Under the pieces are notes generated by a model, which had not been told where the DNA came from, searched no databases, and saw only the letters and a program-made list of their open reading frames with translations. A DNA stretch of 64,000 bases from JAJDUF01 sp965214295 (GTDB lineage: Bacteria; Chloroflexota; UBA11872; UBA12225; JAJDUF01), in the NCBI GenBank assembly GCA_965214295.1, contig OZ243944.1, positions 2,542,001 through 2,606,000 on the forward strand, in the 5' to 3' direction. Of the stretch, positions 57,164 to 64,000 are shown piece after piece; the first letter of the stretch is position 1, and each line of letters begins with the position of its first letter. The translations under genes were made by a program, and so were the position numbers.

Positions 57164-58246
57164 ATGACCAATAATCGGCGCACCGAGCCGTTGCGGAGCA
57201 TCCACATCGGGGTGGGCACGCGCGGGAAGAGCCACGTGCGAGCAGCGATGGAAAGTGGCTACTGGCGCCCCGTTGCGTTAGTGGACGTGGTGCCGGACTA
57301 TCTGGCGGCGGCGCGAGAGATGACGGGCTTGCCGGAGGCGGTTTGTTTCACGAGCGTCGAGGCGGCCGTGGCGGCGGTCGAGTCGGAGGCGGTGGTTATC
57401 GCGTCGCCAGTGACGTTCCACGCCCAGCAGATTCTAGCCGCGCTGGCAGCCGACCGCCACGTGCTGACGGAGAAGTGTTTCACCGTGAGCTATGCGGACG
57501 CGGTGCGCTGCGTGACGGCGGCCGATGAGCGGGACCGCAAGCTGATGGTGGTGCAGAATGCCCGTCTGCAAGCGCCGATGAGGACGCTGCGCCGGCTGGT
57601 AGCCGAGGAGCGCTATGGGCCGCTGGGTCTGTACTTGATGAACTTCTACAAGGCGCGGGGCCGGGCCTACAATCTGAGTCCGCACATGCACCTGTGGCAG
57701 CAAGGGGTCCATGAGCTGGACACCATCCTGTCGGTCGTGCAGCGGCCCTTGCGGCGAGTGTGGGGCCTCAGCAACAACCCGGCGTGGTCGGATTGGCCGA
57801 CACCTTGTACCTTTCAGGCCATTGCCGAGTACGACGACGGGGTCTCCGGGACCTATGTGGGCACGTCGAACGCGCGTGCGCCGGGATTCGAGTTCCGGCT
57901 GGAGTGCGCGGAGGCGGCGGTGATTGCCGAGCGGACGGCTGGGAACATTCGCGTGTGCTTCGGGCCGCACAACCAGCGCGAGGAGACAGTGCCGCTCGAC
58001 AAGCCCGACGTGCGTGGCATCGAGGATCACCCCGCTGCACAGGCCGCGCTCGGCGGTGCGCCGGCGACGCGAGAGCACGCCAGTTTGACCGATGTGATGA
58101 TCTATCGTGACTTTTACGAGTATGTCGTGGAGGGCAAAGAGCCGGAGACCTCCGGCCGGCGCAACCTGGAGACAATCGGATTTGTCGAGGCGGTGCAGCG
58201 GGCAACGGAGCTGGAGCGGCCGATTGACATAAGCGAGTTGGGCTGA
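57164..58246 (+). CDS. Gfo/Idh/MocA family NAD(P)-dependent oxidoreductase
   Basis: A 360-residue protein starting MTNNRRTEPLRSIHIGVGTR after GGGAGGAGAG. The nucleotide-binding N-domain (about residues 10-130) has IHIGVGTRGKSHVRAAMESG, VALVDVVPDYLAAAREMTG, AVVIASPVTFHAQQILAALA and HVLTEKCFTVSYADA, where EKC replaces the usual EKP. The C-terminal alpha/beta domain has LYLMNFYKARGRAYNLSPHM then HLWQQGVHELDTILSVV, with the His/Asp pair used in catalysis. The family oxidises or reduces sugars, inositols and their derivatives. Its context is sugar-acid genes of unknown substrate. Confidence 0.92.
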   Translation: MTNNRRTEPLRSIHIGVGTRGKSHVRAAMESGYWRPVALVDVVPDYLAAAREMTGLPEAVCFTSVEAAVAAVESEAVVIASPVTFHAQQILAALAADRHVLTEKCFTVSYADAVRCVTAADERDRKLMVVQNARLQAPMRTLRRLVAEERYGPLGLYLMNFYKARGRAYNLSPHMHLWQQGVHELDTILSVVQRPLRRVWGLSNNPAWSDWPTPCTFQAIAEYDDGVSGTYVGTSNARAPGFEFRLECAEAAVIAERTAGNIRVCFGPHNQREETVPLDKPDVRGIEDHPAAQAALGGAPATREHASLTDVMIYRDFYEYVVEGKEPETSGRRNLETIGFVEAVQRATELERPIDISELG

Positions 58247-58253
58247 GTGGTAC

Positions 58254-58365
58254 CTCACTCCCCGGCCCCCTCCCTAACCCTCCCCCGGAGCAAGCTCCAG
58301 GGGAGGGAATGTGCTCCACTACCCGACTAAGTTGGCAACTTTCATCCGTGGAGAGGGGGAGTCTG
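58254..58365. repeat. REP-like sequence interrupted by a CCGGAGCAAGCTCCAGG hairpin
   Basis: CCTCACTCCCCGGCCCCCTC is followed by a CTCCCCCGGAGCAAGCTCCA plus GGGGAG hairpin (also at about 12030 and 33118) and then GTGGAGAGGGGGAGT. It appears to be a palindrome unit split by another short unit. Confidence 0.65.
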
Positions 58366-58419
58366 CCGGAGGCAGGCGGGGAGGATTCGGAAGGGGGGCC
58401 GAGTAGGGAGGAGGTGGAT

Positions 58420-58977
58420 ATGGCGACGACACTGACGAAGCTGCTGACGGCCGACGACCTGCTGCGGCTGGATAGTGAGGGCGTGCGCGGCGAGCTGATC
58501 CGGGGGGTGCTGCACGAAACGATGCCAACGGGAATGGAGCACGGCGAGATCGTCATGAATCTGGGTGCCGAGCTGATGAATTTCGTCAAGCCGCGGAAGC
58601 TGGGACGGCTGACCGGCTCGGATGCCGGTGTCTGGCTGGAGCGGGGCCCGGACACGGTGCGCGAGCCGGACATCGCCTACACCTCGGCGGCGCGGTTGCC
58701 GCCAGGCGTGAGAGTCAGGGGTTATGCCGAGGTGGTGCCCGACCTGGTGGTGGAGATTGTCTCTCCCGGCGACGGCCGGCGGGAGGTGAGCGACAAGGCG
58801 CGGATGTGGCTGCGGTACGGCGTGCGCTTGGTGTGGGTGGTGCAGCCGGACACGTACACGGTGGAGGTACACGAGCCGGGCCGGGCGGTCGTGACGCTGG
58901 ATGAGCACGCCACGCTCGACGGCCTGGACGTGCTGCCCGGTTTTACTTGCGCGGTGCGCGATATCTTCGATACGTAG
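58420..58977 (+). CDS. Uma2 family PD-(D/E)XK nuclease-fold protein (copy B)
   Basis: A 185-residue protein starting MATTLTKLLTADDLLRLDSE after GGGAGGAGG. The same motifs as copy A at 32134 are present: GELIRGVLHETMPTGMEHGE, EPDIAYTSAARLPPGV, VVPDLVVEIVSPGDGRREVS and KARMWLRYGVRLVWVVQPDT. The strong likeness to copy A, including the same type of repeat directly upstream, suggests a recent duplication. The function in the cell is unknown. Confidence 0.9.
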   Translation: MATTLTKLLTADDLLRLDSEGVRGELIRGVLHETMPTGMEHGEIVMNLGAELMNFVKPRKLGRLTGSDAGVWLERGPDTVREPDIAYTSAARLPPGVRVRGYAEVVPDLVVEIVSPGDGRREVSDKARMWLRYGVRLVWVVQPDTYTVEVHEPGRAVVTLDEHATLDGLDVLPGFTCAVRDIFDT

Positions 58978-59070
58978 CGCATTGGTCGTGGGCCATGGTC
59001 GTGGGCCAACATCCACTGGCAGGCATGAAGCCGGGAGTATTACCTTCTCCGCAAAGGAGTGTCACGAACG

Positions 59071-59832
59071 ATGCGTACCAACCAAGCCCTCGCCAAGCTG
59101 CGCGCCGGGGGGATCGTCAGCGGGCCGCTGCTGGTCTACGACTCGCCCGACATGATCGCGCAGGTGGCGCACATGGGCTTCGACTGGGTGTGGCTGGACT
59201 GGCAGCACGGCCAGTTTACGGAGACGACGCTCAACGCTGCACTTGGCCAAATACTCCTCGTCGGGAGTGAGCCGCTGGTCCGCGTCCGGGGTCACGAACC
59301 GGGCGTCATCAACCGGGTGCTCGACATGGGCGCGTTCGGTGTGGTCGTGCCGATGGTGCAGAGTGCCGAGGAAGCGCGCGCCGTCGTCCAGGCGGCGTAC
59401 TACCCGCCACGGGGTCAGCGCTCCGGTGGCGGTGTGCGGCTGGCCCTGCTCGGCGACGGCGATTCGGCCGACTATTTCGCGCACGCCAACGACGAGATCA
59501 TGGTGATCGTGATGGTCGAGACCGAGGCGGCGATTGCGCGGGTGAGCGAGATTATGCAGGTGCCGGGTGTGGACGTGGTGTTCATCGGGCCGGGGGACCT
59601 TATGCTGGATGTACGCGCTCAGGGCCACGATGCGGCCCACCACGAGCGGCTCGTCCGGCAGGTCGCCGCGGCGAGCAAGCAGACGGGCACCGTGGCCGGC
59701 TATGCCTGCGGAAGCCGCGCTGAGGCAGAGCGCCGCATCGCGCAGGGCTTTCGGTTCCTCTCCTATGGCTCGGATAGTCGGGTGGTGCAGGCCGGCTTCC
59801 AGCAGCTCCGGGCCGACGCAGAGGGATGGTAG
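59071..59832 (+). CDS. HpcH/HpaI family aldolase (copy B)
   Basis: A 253-residue aldolase starting MRTNQALAKLRAGGIVSGPL, with AAAGGAG 11 bases before the ATG at 59071. Family motifs are FDWVWLDWQHGQFTETTLNA, LVRVRGHEPGVINRVLDMGA, IMVIVMVETEAAIARVSEIM and GVDVVFIGPGDLMLDVRAQG. It is clearly a paralogue of 20661-21410, with a 4-residue insertion (GDSADYF). Unlike copy A it is not paired with a dehydrogenase gene. Substrate is probably a 2-keto-3-deoxy sugar acid or similar. Confidence 0.9.
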   Translation: MRTNQALAKLRAGGIVSGPLLVYDSPDMIAQVAHMGFDWVWLDWQHGQFTETTLNAALGQILLVGSEPLVRVRGHEPGVINRVLDMGAFGVVVPMVQSAEEARAVVQAAYYPPRGQRSGGGVRLALLGDGDSADYFAHANDEIMVIVMVETEAAIARVSEIMQVPGVDVVFIGPGDLMLDVRAQGHDAAHHERLVRQVAAASKQTGTVAGYACGSRAEAERRIAQGFRFLSYGSDSRVVQAGFQQLRADAEGW

Positions 59833-59907
59833 TGCCTAGGCTCCGCTTGGCTGGGGGATGAGGAACAGGAGGCACCCTAGCCCTGGCCGCCCCATCAGGC
59901 GCCGAGC

Positions 59908-62900
59908 TTACGGCCGGCAGTGGGGATAGTCGGCGCGGGCCGGCTCACCGCTGGCCGGGTAGGGGGCCCACCGTGGCAGCCGCGCGAAGAACGCCCTCCC
60001 CGCTACCGTCACGTCGCACCAGTACAACCCCAGCGCCTGGAACGTCGCCACGTCCGGCACGTGCCGCCACTGCCGCTGCCCGGCGTCGTAGACCATGATC
60101 CGGGGATCCACCCCAGCGAAATGCCGCACCAGCTGCTGCGGCTGCGGGTGCCGGTCGTCCAAGGGGATCGCCGCCAGCACCGCCGCCGGGAAACTGTAGT
60201 CCCGGCGCACCTGCGCCCACGGGATCAACGCCACCAGCGGGTTCTCCGGCGCGATCCACCAGCGCACGATCTGCCCATCGGCCTCCCGCCGCACCACCGC
60301 ATAGGTGGTGCCAGCGCTCACGTCGCGCACGAACCCCACGAACACCCGCTGCCGGCCAGCCGCGGACAGCCAGCCCACTCCCAGCTCGACGGAGCGGGCT
60401 GCGGCCGGCCAGTCATGGCGGTGGATACGTAGCTGCACGCGATCCCCCGGCAGCTCAGAGGCCGTCGCCACGCCACTATCGCCGATGATCCGGGGCAGCA
60501 CCCGCACCGTCGGCACAGGCGTCGGGTCCGCGGGGCCACAGCCCTCCGGCGTCGCCGTCGGCGTGTCGGCCGGGGTGTGCAGCCACGGCTGCCACCCGGC
60601 CTCGGGGGCGAACAGGGGAGCGCCCAGCGGGAGGGCGGCCAGCATCTCGGCCGGGAAGCTGTAGTCCTGGGTCACCTGCGCCCACGAGATCGTGGCCCGC
60701 AACGGGCTGTCCGGTGCGATCCAGCGGCGCACGATCTGCCCATCCGCCTGCTGCCGCACCACCGCATAGGTGGCCCCACTGGCCACGTCGCGCACTACCC
60801 CGACGAGCACCACCTTGGTGCTGTCCGCGGAGACCCAGCCCACCCCCAGCTCGACCGCGACCGCGGCGGCGGGCTGGTCGTGGGAGTGGACACGCAGCTG
60901 CACGCGATCCCCAGACAACTCATAGACGGTGGCATAGCCGCTATCGCCGATGACCCGTGGCAGCACCACCGGCGTCGGCGGGGGCTGCCACGAGTGCCAC
61001 CAAGCGTCGTAGCGGAAGGAGCGCTCGCCGAGCGGGAGGGCGGCCAGCATCTCGGCGGGGAAGGTGTAGTCCTGGGTCAGCTGCGTCCAGGGGAGCAGCG
61101 CCACCAGCGGGCTGTCCGGCGCAATCCACCAGCGCACGATCTGCCCATCGGCCTCCCGCCGCACCACCGCATAGGTGGCGCCGGTGCCGGCCTCGCGCAC
61201 AAAGCCGACGAGCACCTGGCGGGTGCCGTCCGCGGCCACCCAGCCGACGGCCAGCTCGACGTCGACCGTGGCGCCCGGCCGGTCGTGGTGGTGCATCCGG
61301 AGCAGCACGCGGTCGCCGGGCAGCTCATAGGCGGTGGCGAAGCCGCTGTCGCCAATGAGCCGGGGGAGCACCGGCGGTGGTGGGGGGGCCGGGGTCCCCG
61401 GCGGTGGGGGGAGGCAGTGCGCCGGCCGCGGTGTTGACGTGGGCGCGGGGGGATGGGGGTTGTACGGGGTGGTGACGGAAGGCGGTGGGGGTGTTGGTGG
61501 CAGTGGGGGTAGCGGTGCTGGTGGGCGTGGCGATTTTGGTCGGCGCGGGGTGGCGGTGGTGGTGCTGGTGGGCGTGGGCGTGTTGGTGCGCGTGGCGATG
61601 GTGGTGGTGACGGAAGGCGGTGGGGGTGTTGGTGGCAGTGGGGGTAGCGGTGCTGGCGGGCGTGGCGATTTTGGTCGGCGCGGGGTGGCGGTGGTGGTGC
61701 TGGTGGGCGTGGGCGTGTTGGTGCGCGTGGCGATGGTGGTGGCGATGGGCGTGGGCGTCTCGGTGGGAGTGTTGGTGGGCGTGGGGGTCTCAGTGGGCGT
61801 GTTGGTGGAGACCGGGGTGTCGGTAGGCGTGGGCGTCTCAGTCGGGGTGTCGGTCGGCGCTGGGGTGCTGGTGGGTGTCGGCGTCTCAGTCGGGGTGGCG
61901 GTGGGGGTGGGCGTCTCAGTCGGGGTGGTGGTGAGGACCGGGGTGGTGGTCGGGGTAGGCGTAGGTGTCTCGGTCGGAGTGTTGGCGGGTGTCGGCGTCT
62001 CGGTGGGGGTGTCGGTGGGCATCGGCGTCTCAGTCGGGGTGTCAGTAGGCGTGGGCGTCTCGGTGGGGGTGTCGGTGGGCATCGGCGTCTCAGTCGGGGT
62101 GTCAGTAGGCGTGGGCGTCTCAGTGGGGGTGGCAGTAGGCGTGGGCGTCTCAGTCGGGGTGGCAGTAGGCGTGGGCGTCTCAGTCGGGGTGGCAGTAGGC
62201 GTGGGCGTCTCAGTCGGGGTGGCAGTAGGCGTGGGCGTCTCAGTGGGGGTGGCGGTCGGCGTGGGCGTCTCAGTGGGGGTGGCGGTCGGCGTGGGCGTCT
62301 CAGTGGGGGTGGCGGTCGGCGTCGGGGTCTCGGTGGGGGTCTCGGTGGGGGTGGGGGTGGGGGTGGGGGTGGCACACACCGGATCGGATGTTTCGGTGGA
62401 ACTGGTCATGTAAAGGGTGGTCAGCGCCGGCATCCCTGCGGCTTGGTACGCGGCCAGCTCGGCCGGGCTAGCAATTCGGCCACCGTTAGGGGGACGCCGG
62501 TCGAAATACAGCGTTGTGAGCGCGCCCAGCTCTTCCCCCGGCTCGTAGTTGAAGTACGCCGGCTCCACATTGCCCAGTCCGTTGCGCTCCAGGCGCAGCT
62601 CTTGCAGGCTGGTCAACCCCGCGAACAGGGCACTGGGCAGACAGCTGAACGCGTTGTTGTACAGACCCAGGTGTGTCAGGCTGGTCAGCCCCGCGAACTG
62701 GTCGGCCGCCAGCGCGGTCAGCTCGTTGAGGTGCAGAGACAGGTGTGTCAGGCTAGTCAGCCCCGCGAACTGGTCGGCCGCCAGCGCGGTCAGCTCGTTG
62801 CCGTCCAACTCCAGCACTTGCAGCTTGGTCAGCCCAGCGAACAGGGTGGCCGGCAGCGTGGTCAGCGCGGTCTCGTACAGAGTCAGGTGTGTCAGGCTGG

Positions 62901-63765
62901 TCAGCCCCGCGAACTGGTCGGCCGCCAGCGCGGTCAGCGCGGTCTTGTGCAGAGCCAGCACTTGCAGGTCGGTCAGCTCCGCGAACAGGGTGGCCGGCAG
63001 CGTGGTCAGTGTGTTGTCGTGCAGACGCAGCACTTGCAGCTTGGTCAGCCCCGCGAACAGGGTGGCCGGCAGCGTGGTCAGTGTGTTGTCGTGCAGACGC
63101 AGCACTTGCAGCTTGGTCAGCCCCGCGAACTGGTCGGCCGCCAGCGTGGTCAGTGTGTTGACGTACAGAGACAGGTGTGTCAGGTTGGTCAGCCCCGCGA
63201 ACTGGTCGGCCGCCAGCGCGGTCAGCGCGTTGTGGTGCAGAGACAGGTGTGCCAGGCTGGTCAGCCCCGCGAACTGGTCGGCCGCCAGCGCGGTCAGCGC
63301 GTTCCTGGCCAGATCCAACCCTTGCAGGCTGGTCAGCCCGGCGAAGTCGCCGGCCTGCAGGGAGGTCAACGATTTGTTCCTGAGATCCAGGGACGTGATC
63401 GATGTGAGGTGGGTCGCGGTGACGTCGGCGCAGGCGGTGATGCCCGGGACCAAGGCGACGATGGCGTCCACGACCTGCTGGGTGCGTCCTTGCAGGGGGC
63501 TGCTACCACAGGTGGTCGCGGTCGGCTCGGGAATGACCGTGGGCGTGATCGTCGGCGTGGGGGTGATCGTCGGGGTGTTGGTGCTAGTCGGCGTGGGCGT
63601 GTCCGTCGCGCTCTGCGCCAGGACACTCTCCGGCACTCCCGCGGGCCGGCCGCCCGGCAGCACCAGCGCCGCCAGCGCAATGGCCAGCGCCAGGCCCGCG
63701 AGCAGCACTCGCCGCGCTGGCCGCTGCCGCAGCGCTCCTGCCCAGTGCTGCAAAGCGTTTTGCAT
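59908..63765 (-). CDS. Large secreted leucine-rich-repeat protein with Thr-Pro linkers and a triplicated C-terminal domain
   Basis: 1285 residues. An N-terminal signal/anchor (about 15-40, RRVLLAGLALAIALAALVLP) is followed by a Thr-Pro linker and then eleven 24-residue leucine-rich repeats (about 130-395) of the type LTALAADQFAGLTSLTHLSL plus HHNA, resembling eukaryotic-style typical LRRs. A long Thr-Pro-Glu region (about 463-668) is built of TETPTPTATP decapeptides. A Pro/Arg-rich block of two 45-residue copies (about 675-765) and three 120-150-residue repeats (from about 798, 932 and 1088) follow. Each repeat opens LPR-IGDSG and contains GATYAVVRREADGQIVRWWI. It is probably a surface adhesin or protein-binding factor. 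GAGGGATA precedes the ATG. Confidence 0.85.
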   Translation of the reverse strand: MQNALQHWAGALRQRPARRVLLAGLALAIALAALVLPGGRPAGVPESVLAQSATDTPTPTSTNTPTITPTPTITPTVIPEPTATTCGSSPLQGRTQQVVDAIVALVPGITACADVTATHLTSITSLDLRNKSLTSLQAGDFAGLTSLQGLDLARNALTALAADQFAGLTSLAHLSLHHNALTALAADQFAGLTNLTHLSLYVNTLTTLAADQFAGLTKLQVLRLHDNTLTTLPATLFAGLTKLQVLRLHDNTLTTLPATLFAELTDLQVLALHKTALTALAADQFAGLTSLTHLTLYETALTTLPATLFAGLTKLQVLELDGNELTALAADQFAGLTSLTHLSLHLNELTALAADQFAGLTSLTHLGLYNNAFSCLPSALFAGLTSLQELRLERNGLGNVEPAYFNYEPGEELGALTTLYFDRRPPNGGRIASPAELAAYQAAGMPALTTLYMTSSTETSDPVCATPTPTPTPTETPTETPTPTATPTETPTPTATPTETPTPTATPTETPTPTATPTETPTPTATPTETPTPTATPTETPTPTATPTETPTPTDTPTETPMPTDTPTETPTPTDTPTETPMPTDTPTETPTPANTPTETPTPTPTTTPVLTTTPTETPTPTATPTETPTPTSTPAPTDTPTETPTPTDTPVSTNTPTETPTPTNTPTETPTPIATTIATRTNTPTPTSTTTATPRRPKSPRPPAPLPPLPPTPPPPSVTTTIATRTNTPTPTSTTTATPRRPKSPRPPAPLPPLPPTPPPPSVTTPYNPHPPAPTSTPRPAHCLPPPPGTPAPPPPPVLPRLIGDSGFATAYELPGDRVLLRMHHHDRPGATVDVELAVGWVAADGTRQVLVGFVREAGTGATYAVVRREADGQIVRWWIAPDSPLVALLPWTQLTQDYTFPAEMLAALPLGERSFRYDAWWHSWQPPPTPVVLPRVIGDSGYATVYELSGDRVQLRVHSHDQPAAAVAVELGVGWVSADSTKVVLVGVVRDVASGATYAVVRQQADGQIVRRWIAPDSPLRATISWAQVTQDYSFPAEMLAALPLGAPLFAPEAGWQPWLHTPADTPTATPEGCGPADPTPVPTVRVLPRIIGDSGVATASELPGDRVQLRIHRHDWPAAARSVELGVGWLSAAGRQRVFVGFVRDVSAGTTYAVVRREADGQIVRWWIAPENPLVALIPWAQVRRDYSFPAAVLAAIPLDDRHPQPQQLVRHFAGVDPRIMVYDAGQRQWRHVPDVATFQALGLYWCDVTVAGRAFFARLPRWAPYPASGEPARADYPHCRP
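61471..61740. repeat. Tandem 135-bp duplication inside the LRR protein gene
   Basis: Positions 61471-61605 and 61606-61740 are two nearly identical 135-bp units. Each encodes a Thr-rich part in the gene's frame and a Pro/Arg-rich part that looks like the ancestral Thr-Pro repeat read one base out of phase. Confidence 0.9.
61757..62376. repeat. 30-bp tandem repeats coding for Thr-Pro-Glu decapeptides
   Basis: The 30-bp unit GTGGGCGTCTCAGTGGGGGT plus GGCAGTAGGC is iterated with variants, about eight almost perfect units at 62100-62330. It encodes the linker of the LRR protein on the reverse strand and is prone to slippage. Confidence 0.9.
62570..63390. repeat. 72-bp repeats coding for leucine-rich repeats
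   Basis: Eleven 72-bp units, for example with CAGCCCCGCGAACTGGTCGG and CCGCCAGCGCGGTCAGC. Some neighbouring units are identical over their full length (around 62990-63130), implying recent unit duplication or gene conversion. Confidence 0.85.
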
Positions 63766-63852
63766 TATCCCTCATTAAGTGCCCCCCGAGCCGGCAGCGA
63801 ATAAGCAGCACGCTCACCATCCAGGACGGACCGGTGTCCGGGGAAGGAGAAG

Positions 63853-63889
63853 AAAAAAGCTCCGGCGGACCGGTGGGCCGCACCAGAGC
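63853..63889 (-). terminator. Hairpin plus T-tract in the LRR gene leader (terminator or attenuator)
   Basis: On the reverse strand, GCTCTGG...CGG pairs with CCG-CCGGAGC (stem of about 10 bp with a small bulge), and six T follow at once. It lies between the predicted promoter and the ATG, so it could attenuate the gene, or end a transcript entering from beyond the window. Confidence 0.5.
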
Positions 63890-63898
63890 AGTACGTTT

Positions 63899-63928
63899 AG
63901 TGTAGAGCAGCCGGCCGTCTTTGGTCAA
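63899..63928 (-). promoter_or_regulatory. Possible promoter of the LRR protein gene
   Basis: TTGACC (63928-63923), an 18-base spacer and TACACT (63904-63899) on the reverse strand. It predicts a leader of about 125 nt containing the hairpin/T-tract at 63853-63889. Confidence 0.45.
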
Positions 63929-64000
63929 CCGCAGCAGGCACCTATGCCGCCAGCGCCAACCGCTTCGTGGGAATAGTGGTCGTCACGAGCCAGCCGGTAT

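Noticed and set aside
61757..62376. CRISPR-like array of regular 30-bp units
   Set aside because: The units are directly adjacent, without spacers, and code for a Thr-Pro-Glu linker in frame.
62443..63804. 450-codon + strand frames across the LRR region
   Set aside because: They are antisense shadows of the 72-bp repeats; the reverse frame has signal peptide, LRR consensus and ribosome binding site.
1..64000. tRNA genes
   Set aside because: I scanned for GGTTCGA/GGTTCAA T-arm patterns with acceptor partners in the gaps and found no convincing cloverleaf. A covariance search would be more sensitive.

Overview
The window is G+C-rich bacterial chromosome with short intergenic gaps and no rRNA, tRNA or CRISPR array that I could find. 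The best guess, an inference only, is a heterotrophic member of Chloroflexota, perhaps a marine or host-associated one. The reasons are a solute-binding lipoprotein and a DUF4349 protein carrying Val-Glu-Lys stalks, many stand-alone sugar-acid dehydratases, aldolases and phytanoyl-dioxygenase-like enzymes, Uma2 nucleases, and Thr-Pro-rich surface proteins. Core genes are scattered singly among accessory genes: acs, a tsaC/sua5-type gene, murD, rph and miaA.

Layout. Positions 1-11900 hold a truncated acetyl-CoA synthetase, a sugar isomerase/epimerase, two enolase-superfamily dehydratases, a UDG-fold protein, an MDR dehydrogenase, a homoserine-dehydrogenase-like oxidoreductase and a solute-binding lipoprotein. 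Positions 11900-13000 contain no convincing gene but hold a 656-bp inverted-repeat-bounded element with nested repeats. A second sugar isomerase follows. At 14302-14660 there is a promoter, a structured transcript and an intrinsic terminator, upstream of a B12-binding radical SAM gene. Positions 16393-18099 are a phage-shock-type locus (pspA, a YbjN-like gene, divergent pspC). Positions 18600-24100 hold a GT-C membrane glycosyltransferase, a hydroxyacid dehydrogenase/aldolase operon and an MgtC/DUF4010 membrane protein of lower G+C. Positions 24495-34074 hold two glycoside-hydrolase-like proteins, two nuclease-fold proteins, a PhyH dioxygenase and a beta-hydroxyacid dehydrogenase. Positions 34219-44994 hold the tsaC-like gene, a LysM protein, murD, rph, an aldolase, a translationally coupled AAA ATPase/TOPRIM pair, miaA, a nitrilase, a decayed toxin-antitoxin locus and a DUF402 gene. 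Positions 45516-59832 hold an amidohydrolase pair, an esterase/5'-nucleotidase fusion, a DUF4349 protein, a GH42-like protein, an aldo/keto reductase, a Gfo/Idh/MocA oxidoreductase, a second Uma2 and a second aldolase. The window ends with a 1285-residue secreted leucine-rich-repeat protein.

The metabolic theme is oxidation, dehydration and aldol cleavage of unusual sugars and sugar acids. The genes are mostly monocistronic or in pairs rather than one operon.

The intergenic space is dominated by dispersed repeats. The main one is a roughly 242-bp MITE-like element with about 21-bp terminal inverted repeats, plus its fragments. Others are short REP-type palindromes, a CACGTGGG-containing family, and a separate 226-bp element flanked by CTAG.
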